In this document: piece after piece, positions 1 to 6,185 of the stretch | Layout of the letters: the number at the start of each line of letters is the position of its first letter | Position numbering within the stretch: position 1 is the first letter of the stretch | NCBI GenBank assembly: GCA_018695085.1 | Contig: JABHOU010000528.1 | Span: 1-7,347, forward strand | DNA: 7,347 bases | Source: Opitutia bacterium | Lineage (GTDB): Bacteria > Verrucomicrobiota > Verrucomicrobiia > Opitutales > Seribacteraceae | Reading direction: 5' to 3' | Notes under the pieces: model-generated | Database searches by the model: none | What the model saw: the letters and a program-made list of their open reading frames with translations, nothing else | Told to the model about the DNA's origin: nothing | Made by a program: the position numbers and the translations under genes

Positions 1-1814
1 AGGGATACCCGCCGAAAGCCGGGTTTGGTGGGTTCGGGAAGTCCGTAGAAGTCGCTGAGGCGGGCGTTGGCCATCGTCCAATCCGAATCAAGCAGGCTCT
101 TGATGGGCAGGTTTTGGGAAAGCATTTCGCGAAAGAACTCAACTGGCTCGTTGCGCATGCTCGTCTCCAGCCAATCATCGTAGGTTGGGTAGAGCTTTTT
201 GTCCGGTGGAAACATTCCCACCTTATGCAGTTGTAACCATTGTCGGGAAAAGTCTTCGACAAATCGTTCCGTACGGGCATCCGATAACATACGATCAACT
301 TGTTTGTTCAGCTCGGTGCCATTAAGCTTTCCTTGGTTTGCCAATGCGAAAAGAGGGTCATCAGGCATGGAGCTCCAAAGGAAATAAGAGAGTCGCGAGG
401 CAAGTTCGTGCTCGCTTAGGCCTTCCCTGGGTTGAGGATCGCCCTCGACTAAATAAATGAAATTTCGCGAGGTGAGGACTCGAAGCATGGTCGTACGAAA
501 GGAATCGGCGACGTTTTCTCCCGCCTCGCGATCTCTTTGGTAGGATTGCAGGTAGCCCGCCAACTCGCCTTTGCCAACTTCTCTGCGCCATGCCCGTTCT
601 GCAAAACGTCGAAGGTGCTCGTTTACCGATTCGATCGTGGCGTTCTCATCTGGGAATATTCCTTCTCTTCTGCTCTTCTCCTCCTTCGACACGAGCGGCC
701 CCTCCCATTCCACCCAGTCGAGAATTACCGTGGAGAAAATGCCGTTTCCATCTCCGTCAAACATCTGTGGCGCGTTGGGGTTCAACAGGGCGGTTTCGCT
801 GCTGTGCGTAAATAGATAGCTATCCCTACTTGCAAGGGCGTTGCGAAAGGCCGCACCCCCTCTCCGGTCTATCACGTCCGTGGCCACCACCGCGAAGTGC
901 AATTGTGTCGGCATTTCCAGAAAGATTTCGAATTCGTAAACCTGTGGCTTGTCTTCCGGGGCGGTGATATCGAGCTCAATGAGTCCATCCACATTTTCCT
1001 CACTGGTTCGCATTCCAATGCTCAGGTGGGCAGGTTGTCCGCCGGGCGGACGGATACCACTGGCCTGCAGACGAAGTTTATAGAGTCCGCTGTGCTCCGG
1101 TCCTGTCTTTCCAAACCAATGGTGGGCAAGTGCCTGATCCACCCTGCCGGGGAAAAGGAGTTGGCGAAGGGGGCGTTTGATTTCAAATCTTTTCAGGGCT
1201 TCTTTTTGTTTTTCTCCACCTCGATAGCGAAGGTCTGCAGCCGTCTTTTTGATTTTACGGGCTTCCCCTTCGATGTTGGGAAAGGCGCGATCCAAAACAA
1301 TCTCGGCAGCTTGATAATAGCGGTTCACATGCGAAGGGGAGAGCGAGAGCTGCGAACCGATACGCTCGTAGCCGTGCCAGAGAGTATCCTCATTCAGTTC
1401 GCCCGGCTTGGTCGGGTCGTAGCGGACGCCCAGCAGGTCGTAGACCGTATTCTGGTATTCCTTCCGGCTCAGGCGGTAGTGCGCGACTGCTGGGCGGGCC
1501 GCCATGCGGGCGGCTCGTCCTTGGCGAATGCGCTGGTCCAGCTCGGCGATGACTTGGCCGATTTCCTCCGTGGTCGGCCGGGGCTCATCCTCGGGGGGCA
1601 TTTCGCCGGCATTGATTTTCTCGACCACTTCGGCCCAAATTTGCCCGTTCACGCCCGCCTTGAAGTCACGTGATAGAGTATCGATTCTCAGGTCACCTTT
1701 TTCTTTTTTCGGACCATGGCAACTCACGCAATGCTTGGTGAGAAAACCTTCAAACGGTTCTACGCCATGGGCGAACGAACTGTAGAAGAGCAACATACAG
1801 ATTGAAATACGCAT
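1..1814 (-). CDS. Planctomycete-type c-type cytochrome with PSCyt1, DUF1587, DUF1595 and DUF1592 domains (3' end beyond window)
   Basis: The frame is open from ATG at 1814 to the window edge: 604 complete codons and no stop. An in-frame TAG lies two codons before the ATG, so no earlier start is possible. Residues 1-17 look like a short Sec signal peptide. A class-I haem motif CVSCH is at 29-33, with M72 (in GEMPPE) a plausible second axial ligand, which fits PSCyt1. A DUF1587 (PSD3) signature starts at about 113 (YRLSRKEYQNTVYDLLGV). A beta-rich stretch at about 240-370 resembles a carbohydrate-binding-type sandwich. DUF1595 follows at about 392-450 (FAERAWRRE), then DUF1592 at about 452-592 (ELASRLSYFLWSSMPDD). 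The next domain, DUF1588, seems just to begin at the edge, and DUF1585 would be expected beyond it. By family, it is an exported haem protein of unproven function in PVC bacteria. It lies 73 bp downstream of the DUF1501 gene on the same strand. No frameshift was seen; the many plus-strand frames inside it are shadows. Confidence 0.9.
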   Translation of the reverse strand, partial: MRISICMLLFYSSFAHGVEPFEGFLTKHCVSCHGPKKEKGDLRIDTLSRDFKAGVNGQIWAEVVEKINAGEMPPEDEPRPTTEEIGQVIAELDQRIRQGRAARMAARPAVAHYRLSRKEYQNTVYDLLGVRYDPTKPGELNEDTLWHGYERIGSQLSLSPSHVNRYYQAAEIVLDRAFPNIEGEARKIKKTAADLRYRGGEKQKEALKRFEIKRPLRQLLFPGRVDQALAHHWFGKTGPEHSGLYKLRLQASGIRPPGGQPAHLSIGMRTSEENVDGLIELDITAPEDKPQVYEFEIFLEMPTQLHFAVVATDVIDRRGGAAFRNALASRDSYLFTHSSETALLNPNAPQMFDGDGNGIFSTVILDWVEWEGPLVSKEEKSRREGIFPDENATIESVNEHLRRFAERAWRREVGKGELAGYLQSYQRDREAGENVADSFRTTMLRVLTSRNFIYLVEGDPQPREGLSEHELASRLSYFLWSSMPDDPLFALANQGKLNGTELNKQVDRMLSDARTERFVEDFSRQWLQLHKVGMFPPDKKLYPTYDDWLETSMRNEPVEFFREMLSQNLPIKSLLDSDWTMANARLSDFYGLPEPTKPGFRRVS

Positions 1815-1887
1815 AACCTAATCAACTCAAAAGTAAGGAGGCGAGATTGCTTAGACAAGGTGGGAATGTGTCTTTGGAAATCATTTT
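1815..1887 (-). other. Short intergenic gap between the DUF1501 and cytochrome genes
   Basis: This 73-bp spacer has no hairpin followed by a T-run on the minus strand and no recognisable promoter. That is compatible with read-through from the DUF1501 gene into the cytochrome gene. No additional ORF is supported. Confidence 0.5.
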
Positions 1888-3327
1888 CTAGCTAAGAAGC
1901 TCTCCGATTACTCCCTTGCCTTCGAATCCGGTGAGTCTTTGCTCGAGCCCGTTGTAGTACCAAGTGAGCCGTTCATGATCTATGCCCAGTAGATGCAGAG
2001 CAGTGGCATGGAGTTCATAACTGTGCGTGACCTTGTCGGCAGCTTTGAAGCCGAGCTCATCGGTCGCACCATAGGTGGTTCCCGGTTTGATTCCACCTCC
2101 GGCCAGCCAGGTGGTGAATCCCCCTCCGTTGTGATCGCGTCCTTTGCCGGCACCACCTTGGGAGGCCGGTTGGCGTCCGAACTCGGAAGTGCAGATGACG
2201 AGGGTGTCCTCGAGCATACCACGGGATTTTAGATCTTTCAGCAGGGCGGAAGCTCCCGAATCGAGGATTGCTCCCCAGTAACCGTGATCGCGGGGTAAAT
2301 CTTCATGACTGTCCCAATTGGGTCGAATCTTTTCCGCGGTGGTGTTCTCAGCTCCGCAATAAACCTGCACAAACCTAACACCCCGTTCGGCGAGTCTGCG
2401 GGCGAGAAGGCATTGCCGGCCAAAGGATCCGATCTCGGGATGTTCCAATTCGTACAGTTTTTTGGTGGCTTCGGATTCTCCCTTGAGATCCGTAACCTCA
2501 GGTGCGCTTAATTGGAGCCTGGCCGCCATTTCATAGGCACGGATCCGGGCTTCCAATTCGGTGTTTCCAGTGCGCTGAGATTTGTGCATTTGATTGAGCT
2601 TCTGCAAAAGGGACAGACCGGTTTGGTCGTTTTCCGGGCTGGCTTCCTTGAAGGAGGAGGGCGGAAAGAGGTCGGCGATCGGTTGATCCGGATCATTGAC
2701 GTTTACTGTGGTGGCCTGGTGCTGGGCGGGCAGAAAGCCCGCTCCCCAGTTGATGATTCCTCCGGGTGGTAGTCCACGGACGTCGGGCAGCACGACGAAG
2801 GATGGCAGGTTGTCGGATTCACTGCCCAAACCGTAAGTAACCCACGAACCCATGCTGGGGAATCCGGGAAGGATCTGCCCTGTGTTCATCATGAAATTAC
2901 CCGGGCCGTGCAGGGCTGTTTTGCTCTGCATCGAGTAAATGAAAGCCATGTCGTCCACGCAGGTGGCAAGCTTGGGCAAAAGATCACTCATCCAGATACC
3001 GGATTGGCCATGCCGGCGAAATTTCCAGAAACTTGGCTGACAATTTCCCGGTTTGGAGGCGAAGAACTGAAGTTTGCCTCCCGGGTCAAAGGGCGTACCC
3101 GCCCGTCTTTGGAGCTCGGGTTTGTAGTCGTAGGTATCGACATGGCTCAGACCACCCGAGCAGAAAATTTGGATGACCCGCTTGGTCCTCGCAGGGAAGT
3201 GAGTGCCGGTGGCTGAAGTAGGCGATGCAGAAAGCATCGAGGACAGAGCCAACCCACCCAAGCCTCCTGCTGCTTTTTGCAGGAAGCTTCTTCGAGAAGG
3301 AGATAATGGTGTATTAAGATAGGACAT
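1888..3327 (-). CDS. DUF1501 family protein, Tat-exported, alkaline phosphatase/sulfatase-like fold
   Basis: The 479-residue protein has the full family length. It begins with a twin-arginine signal (SRRSFLQ at 11-17, followed by a Gly/Ala/Leu-rich segment to about 35), implying folded export. DUF1501 (PF07394) features run through the chain: VIQIFCSGGLSHVDTYD (51-67), the GQSGIWMSDLLPKLA block (107-121), TALHGPGNFMMNTG (137-150), NWDSHEDL (337-344), TSEFGRQP (380-387) and GRDHNGGG (396-403), ending near LHLLGIDHERLTW. The family is placed in the alkaline phosphatase/sulfatase superfamily and the conserved Asp/His residues suggest metal binding, but no reaction is established. In PVC genomes it is typically adjacent to a PSCyt/PSD cytochrome, as here. 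ATG 3327 is chosen because it puts the RR motif at the usual distance from the N-terminus. No Shine-Dalgarno is visible upstream. It is probably the first gene of a two-gene transcript. Confidence 0.93.
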   Translation of the reverse strand: MSYLNTPLSPSRRSFLQKAAGGLGGLALSSMLSASPTSATGTHFPARTKRVIQIFCSGGLSHVDTYDYKPELQRRAGTPFDPGGKLQFFASKPGNCQPSFWKFRRHGQSGIWMSDLLPKLATCVDDMAFIYSMQSKTALHGPGNFMMNTGQILPGFPSMGSWVTYGLGSESDNLPSFVVLPDVRGLPPGGIINWGAGFLPAQHQATTVNVNDPDQPIADLFPPSSFKEASPENDQTGLSLLQKLNQMHKSQRTGNTELEARIRAYEMAARLQLSAPEVTDLKGESEATKKLYELEHPEIGSFGRQCLLARRLAERGVRFVQVYCGAENTTAEKIRPNWDSHEDLPRDHGYWGAILDSGASALLKDLKSRGMLEDTLVICTSEFGRQPASQGGAGKGRDHNGGGFTTWLAGGGIKPGTTYGATDELGFKAADKVTHSYELHATALHLLGIDHERLTWYYNGLEQRLTGFEGKGVIGELLS

Positions 3328-3399
3328 GCCGTGTAAGGATTATCGTATGATTGAATATTTCAGATTCAAGGATTTAGCATAAACTTTTGCGTATATTTT

Positions 3400-3416
3400 C
3401 TGTCGATATGCGACAG
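3400..3416. promoter_or_regulatory. Candidate operator palindrome
   Basis: CTGTCG-ATATG-CGACAG is an inverted repeat with perfect 6-bp arms and a 5-bp spacer. It lies 73 bp upstream of the DUF1501 start and 108 bp upstream of the beta-helix start. Size and symmetry suit a dimeric helix-turn-helix regulator. It has no following T-run on either strand that would make it a terminator. The regulator is unknown. Confidence 0.35.
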
Positions 3417-3448
3417 TTGAAAAATTAATAAGTCAAAAATTATTTTTA

Positions 3449-3460
3449 TCGATTAATCGA
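3449..3460. promoter_or_regulatory. Perfect 12-bp palindrome, possible regulator site
   Basis: TCGATTAATCGA reads the same on both strands. Related TCGA-containing symmetry recurs at 3497-3504 (TCGATCGA), and an 11-bp odd palindrome TTGATTATCAA sits at 3469-3479. The cluster could be a multi-site operator for the plus-strand gene, but AT-rich DNA makes short palindromes fairly frequent, so support is modest. Confidence 0.25.
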
Positions 3461-3524
3461 AACCAATCTTGATTATCAATTTGGATGGACCTTTACTCGA
3501 TCGAATTTCTAATTTCCCCAGATC

Positions 3525-5102
3525 ATGAATAAATCATCCCTTATAAGCATTCTAATTATTCAAGCTGGAATTTTTTGCACCCATGGTGCTGAAATTGATG
3601 TCCCCAAAGATTATAAATCAATCGGCCAAGCCCTTGAGCAAGCCAAAGAGGGAGATTTAGTTGTTGTATCTCCGGGTACCTATTTCGAGCGAATCAAAAT
3701 TCCAGATGGAGTAACCGTCCGAAGTTCCGGCAATGATGAAAAGGGAAAAGTGGGATTGAAGCGGGCGGAACTCGTAATTCTGGATGGCAAGGGAGAGGCA
3801 TCCGAAGATGCGGGAATCGAATTGGGAGAAGGTTCCGTGGTTGATGGGATGAGCGTTATGGGAATGGGGAAGTATGATGAGGATTCATGGAATAAACATT
3901 TTCAAACCAAGGGTATGAACCAGTCCTATGATAGAATTGGAGGTTACAATGCTCCTGCAATCGGTGCTGACAGCGTAAACGCCGTCATCCTCAATTGCAT
4001 TGTTCATCATAACGGAAATACCGGAATTGCCGTGGCCGCCAGAGAGGCACCGGCCGTGGTAAAGGTGCAGGGTAATACCTGTTTCCGAAATATGGGAGGA
4101 GGCATTGGATACATGGCGGATGCCCGTGGAGAAGTAATAGAGAATCACTGTTATGAAAATTTCTATGCGGGAATTGGAATGGAAGGCGGACATCCATTGA
4201 TTTTATCCAACCATTGCCACGACAACATCCGGGCGGGAATAGGAATCAGTGAGGGAGCATGTCCCCTTGTCCGTAAAAATCACTGTCATAACAACCGCAG
4301 GGCAGGAATCGGGGTTCGCACAGGGGAAGATACCCGTCCGGTGATTATTGATAACGACTGCCATGACAACGCAATGACGGGAATTGGGGTGAGTGATGAA
4401 GCTTATGCTATCATCCGGGGGAATCGTTGTTACAAAAATGCTTTGACCGGCATTGGGCTGCAAACGGGTGCATCCGCTTTGATTATTGGAAATGAATGCA
4501 ATGAAAACAAAGCGGCCGGCATAGGTCATCGGGAAGTGGGAGAGACCTTTGTCGTGGATAATCACATCCATCATAATGGCGCTTCCGGATTGGGGTTTGA
4601 TGCGACTTCCGCCGATTCGGTTTCGAAATGCGTGGGAAATCGAATTCATGACAATACCCTGGTTGCCGTGGGTATACGAAAGGGGTGGAACGTACAATTG
4701 GTCGGAAACGAAATTTCAAGGTTCGGTGGCATGCCTCCGTTGATTATGGTTTTCGAAGGATCCCGCGCGGAATTTACTGATAATCAACTTACCGGAGGCG
4801 GGGTGGCGAGTATCCGATGCGCCGGAACTGTGCTGGCTGAAGGAAACATGATCAAACCGGATCCTGCCAGCAAGGGCGGAAGAGGGCCATCCTCCGCGAT
4901 TTGGGCTTTGCCCGGAGCGGAAGTCGTCGTGCATGGCAATGAGTTTCTCGGTTGGCGGAAGGCACTGCTTGCTTCGGAGGCCAAGGTTATTGCATCGCAA
5001 AATCGGGGCTTTGCCTTGAACGCCAACCCATTTCAAATTGAAAAACCTCATTCCGGTTCGCGCATCGCCAATAATCAAATTGGGAATTCTTCCGACAAGT
5101 AG
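3525..5102 (+). CDS. Secreted right-handed parallel beta-helix repeat protein with a cysteine ladder
   Basis: The 525-residue protein starts with a hydrophobic signal peptide (about 1-21, likely cleaved after THG; Cys18 is preceded by Phe, so a lipobox is unlikely). Residues 24-65 (DVPKDYKSIGQALEQAKEGD, then SPGTYFERI) match the capping entry seen in pectate-lyase-like/DUF1565 beta-helix proteins. From about 155 to 400 there are roughly ten turns of 22-26 residues (PF13229/NosD-like). Their consensus is N-x-[C/I]-x-x-N-x-x-x-G-I-G. Seven consecutive turns place Cys at the same point (186, 209, 231, 254, 279, 302, 325); the next three use Ile. A less regular C-terminal part (about 400-515) continues helix-like repeats. 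It could be a polysaccharide lyase/epimerase-like enzyme, a binding scaffold or a cell-surface protein; no catalytic motif was recognised. It starts the plus-strand gene run, 41 bp before the hydrolase gene, with no Shine-Dalgarno. Confidence 0.88.
   Translation: MNKSSLISILIIQAGIFCTHGAEIDVPKDYKSIGQALEQAKEGDLVVVSPGTYFERIKIPDGVTVRSSGNDEKGKVGLKRAELVILDGKGEASEDAGIELGEGSVVDGMSVMGMGKYDEDSWNKHFQTKGMNQSYDRIGGYNAPAIGADSVNAVILNCIVHHNGNTGIAVAAREAPAVVKVQGNTCFRNMGGGIGYMADARGEVIENHCYENFYAGIGMEGGHPLILSNHCHDNIRAGIGISEGACPLVRKNHCHNNRRAGIGVRTGEDTRPVIIDNDCHDNAMTGIGVSDEAYAIIRGNRCYKNALTGIGLQTGASALIIGNECNENKAAGIGHREVGETFVVDNHIHHNGASGLGFDATSADSVSKCVGNRIHDNTLVAVGIRKGWNVQLVGNEISRFGGMPPLIMVFEGSRAEFTDNQLTGGGVASIRCAGTVLAEGNMIKPDPASKGGRGPSSAIWALPGAEVVVHGNEFLGWRKALLASEAKVIASQNRGFALNANPFQIEKPHSGSRIANNQIGNSSDK
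4074..4655 (+). repeat. Tandem beta-helix turn repeats (degenerate, about 66-78 nt period) within the secreted protein gene
   Basis: Nine motif copies (residues 184-377) follow N-x-[C/I]-x-x-N-x-x-x-[G/A]-[I/L/V]-G, with key Cys/Ile spacings of 23, 22, 23, 25, 23, 23, 23 and 26 residues. The repeat is evident at protein level. At DNA level, copies share short strings such as those encoding GGIG/AGIG but have diverged in codon use, which indicates old duplications maintained by structural selection rather than recent slippage. Confidence 0.85.
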
Positions 5103-5143
5103 AAGCTTTCCGATTATCTTTTTGGGTGCATTAAAAAAAGAAA

Positions 5144-5863
5144 ATGAAGATCTTTTGCATCCACGGAAATTTTCAAACTAGTAAGGTATGGCAATCTCTT
5201 GAAGATAGACTGAAAGCGGAGATCTCTGACTTGGAAGTGGTTGCCGAAGACTTGTTTGCCGAGCAATTTGTAGGCTTTGATGATTGGACGGAAGACTTTT
5301 GCAACCGGGTGGAACCGGAAGCGAATGGAGAGCAATCCATTTTGCTTGGTTATTCATTGGGTGGCCGATTGGCTCTGCATGCTTGTATCTCTCAACCCAA
5401 TCTTTGGCAGACGGCCATTGTTGTTGGTGTGGATCCGGGACTCGAATCAGAAGAAGAGAAGAGACTTCAATTAGACAGAGATCGGAATTGGGCGGAAAGG
5501 TTGAAGAGAGAACCATTGGAAAACTTGGCCGACGAGTGGGATGCTCAGTCGGTGTTTTGCGGGATCGAAAATCAGGCTCCACGGAATCTGGGTGAGATGG
5601 ATCCGGGTAGACTCAGTCAACAGTTTGAGGTTTTTTCCAAGGGGCTTCAGCAAAATCTGGCTCCGAAATTAGCCGAACTGAAAGGACCGCCGATTTTATT
5701 TCTTTCGGGAGAGAGGGATAACAAATATCAAAAGATCGGTGAGAAATTAGCGAAATCTTCTCCAGTTTTTAAAGCCCAAGTAGTCGCAGATGCAGGTCAC
5801 CGCGTTCCCTGGGAAAACCCGGAATCCTTTGTCCAAGTTTTGCTTGATTTTGCCTTTGGTTGA
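5144..5863 (+). CDS. menH: Alpha/beta hydrolase, MenH-like (SHCHC synthase family)
   Basis: The 239-residue protein is close to the usual MenH length (about 250). It starts in the first strand with FCIHGNF, providing the HG oxyanion-loop motif. The nucleophile elbow is GYSLGGRLALH with Ser71; the Tyr before it and Arg75 after it are typical of MenH, where that Arg contacts the substrate carboxylate. DRNWAERL (113-120) and ADEWDAQSVF (129-138) match the MenH cap region (DRQW and DWYQQPVF in E. coli, from memory). SGERDNKY supplies Asp192 and AGHRVPWENP supplies His219, completing the triad. MenH converts SEPHCHC to SHCHC with loss of pyruvate in menaquinone biosynthesis, in the cytoplasm. No other men gene is in the window, so a related C-C or ester hydrolase is the alternative. 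The start is preceded by an A-rich run rather than a Shine-Dalgarno. Confidence 0.7.
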   Translation: MKIFCIHGNFQTSKVWQSLEDRLKAEISDLEVVAEDLFAEQFVGFDDWTEDFCNRVEPEANGEQSILLGYSLGGRLALHACISQPNLWQTAIVVGVDPGLESEEEKRLQLDRDRNWAERLKREPLENLADEWDAQSVFCGIENQAPRNLGEMDPGRLSQQFEVFSKGLQQNLAPKLAELKGPPILFLSGERDNKYQKIGEKLAKSSPVFKAQVVADAGHRVPWENPESFVQVLLDFAFG

Positions 5864-5890
5864 ATTCTTCTCCCTTATGCAAGTAACCAT

Positions 5891-6040
5891 ATGAAATCAT
5901 CAACGAAACTTCTCATCTCGGGGGTCGTCATTATTTGCCTAAGTCTGATCGTTTTGGGAACTGATGCCTTTCTCTCTCCTTACTTTTTATCAAAATTTGG
6001 AGAGTCCCAGCACGAGCGAGATGGCAGAAGGCATAAGTGA
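5891..6040 (+). CDS. Small membrane protein, N-terminal half (probably frameshifted against 5964-6185)
   Basis: ATG 5891 opens a 49-codon frame 27 bp after the hydrolase gene. Residues 1-27 are a short basic head and one strong hydrophobic segment (KLLISGVVIICLSLIVLG), a credible TM helix or signal anchor. The reading frame then passes through DAFLSPYFLSKFGES and turns into a short highly polar tail before TGA. That tail is antiparallel in character to a membrane protein and overlaps a better-looking frame shifted by one base. The most economical reading is that this is the first half of a two-TM protein whose second half is in the frame of 5964-6185, with one extra base somewhere in 5949-6037. 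Alternatively it is a genuine 49-residue single-TM protein. The family was not recognised. Confidence 0.45.
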   Translation: MKSSTKLLISGVVIICLSLIVLGTDAFLSPYFLSKFGESQHERDGRRHK

Positions 6041-6185
6041 TTCCATAGGATCTGCGTTGTTTGGTGTCGCAGTGGGGTTCTTGGGGGTATGTGTCTTCCT
6101 CAGTGGATTGATCAGTATCTTTTTCGAAAAGCGTAGCCCAATTGACGGGGATGCTTCCATAAGAAGACGGTTCACTGAGTATTAA
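5964..6185 (+). CDS. Small membrane protein, C-terminal half or short independent TM protein
   Basis: The frame is open from 5949. The first ATG is 5964 (73 codons) and an internal ATG at 6021 would give 54 residues. From the internal Met the product reads MAEGISDSIGSALFG, then a long hydrophobic segment (about residues 30-54 of the longer form, ending GLISIFFEKRS) and a charged tail. This is a clear TM helix with a positively charged cytoplasmic end. The residues before Met6021 overlap the upstream frame and look like shadow sequence. Its TAA overlaps the ATG of the following lipoprotein gene (TAATG), which supports real translation of this frame at its 3' end and translational coupling. Together with 5891-6040 it probably made one two-TM protein. 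Start uncertain; family not recognised. Confidence 0.5.
   Translation: MPFSLLTFYQNLESPSTSEMAEGISDSIGSALFGVAVGFLGVCVFLSGLISIFFEKRSPIDGDASIRRRFTEY

Larger units (their letters stand above)
3328..3524. promoter_or_regulatory. AT-rich divergent promoter region between DUF1501 and beta-helix genes
   Basis: This 197-bp region lies between two divergently transcribed genes and must hold both promoters. Bases 3421-3480 contain only 11 G/C out of 60. Short palindromes are concentrated here (3400-3416, 3449-3460, 3469-3479, 3497-3504). A weak sigma70-like candidate for the plus-strand gene is TTGATT (3469-3474), a 17-bp spacer, then TTTACT (3492-3497); another is TTGAAA (3417-3422) with TATTTT (3441-3446). 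Because AT-rich DNA yields such matches by chance, the exact promoters are guesses. No riboswitch-like structure or coding frame was recognised. Confidence 0.6.

Noticed and set aside
897..1673. A 258-codon open frame on the plus strand
   Set aside because: It lies wholly antisense to the cytochrome gene, whose protein shows continuous family motifs. The plus-strand product has no recognisable domain and looks like a shadow in G+C-rich DNA.
3996..3998. Cys158 as an eighth rung of the cysteine ladder
   Set aside because: Aligning the turn on its downstream Asn163 puts Val160 at the core position and Cys158 two residues early, so it does not belong to the ladder.
4203..4697. A 164-codon open frame on the minus strand
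   Set aside because: It is antisense to the regular beta-helix repeats, whose periodic motif clearly identifies the plus strand as coding.
5118..5140. CTTTTT and AAAAAAAG as a possible terminator hairpin after the beta-helix gene
   Set aside because: The stem would be A/T only except one pair, and no stable G/C stem or proper T-run follows; it is more likely an A-rich leader of the next gene.
5178..5582. A 134-codon open frame on the minus strand
   Set aside because: It is antisense to the hydrolase gene, which has the catalytic motifs; the product looks unstructured and unrelated to known families.
6032..6044. Programmed +1 frameshift at the TGA ending the 5891 frame
   Set aside because: The codon before the stop is AAG and there is no slippery CUU-U context or upstream Shine-Dalgarno-like stimulator; skipping there would also keep the odd polar tail in the product.
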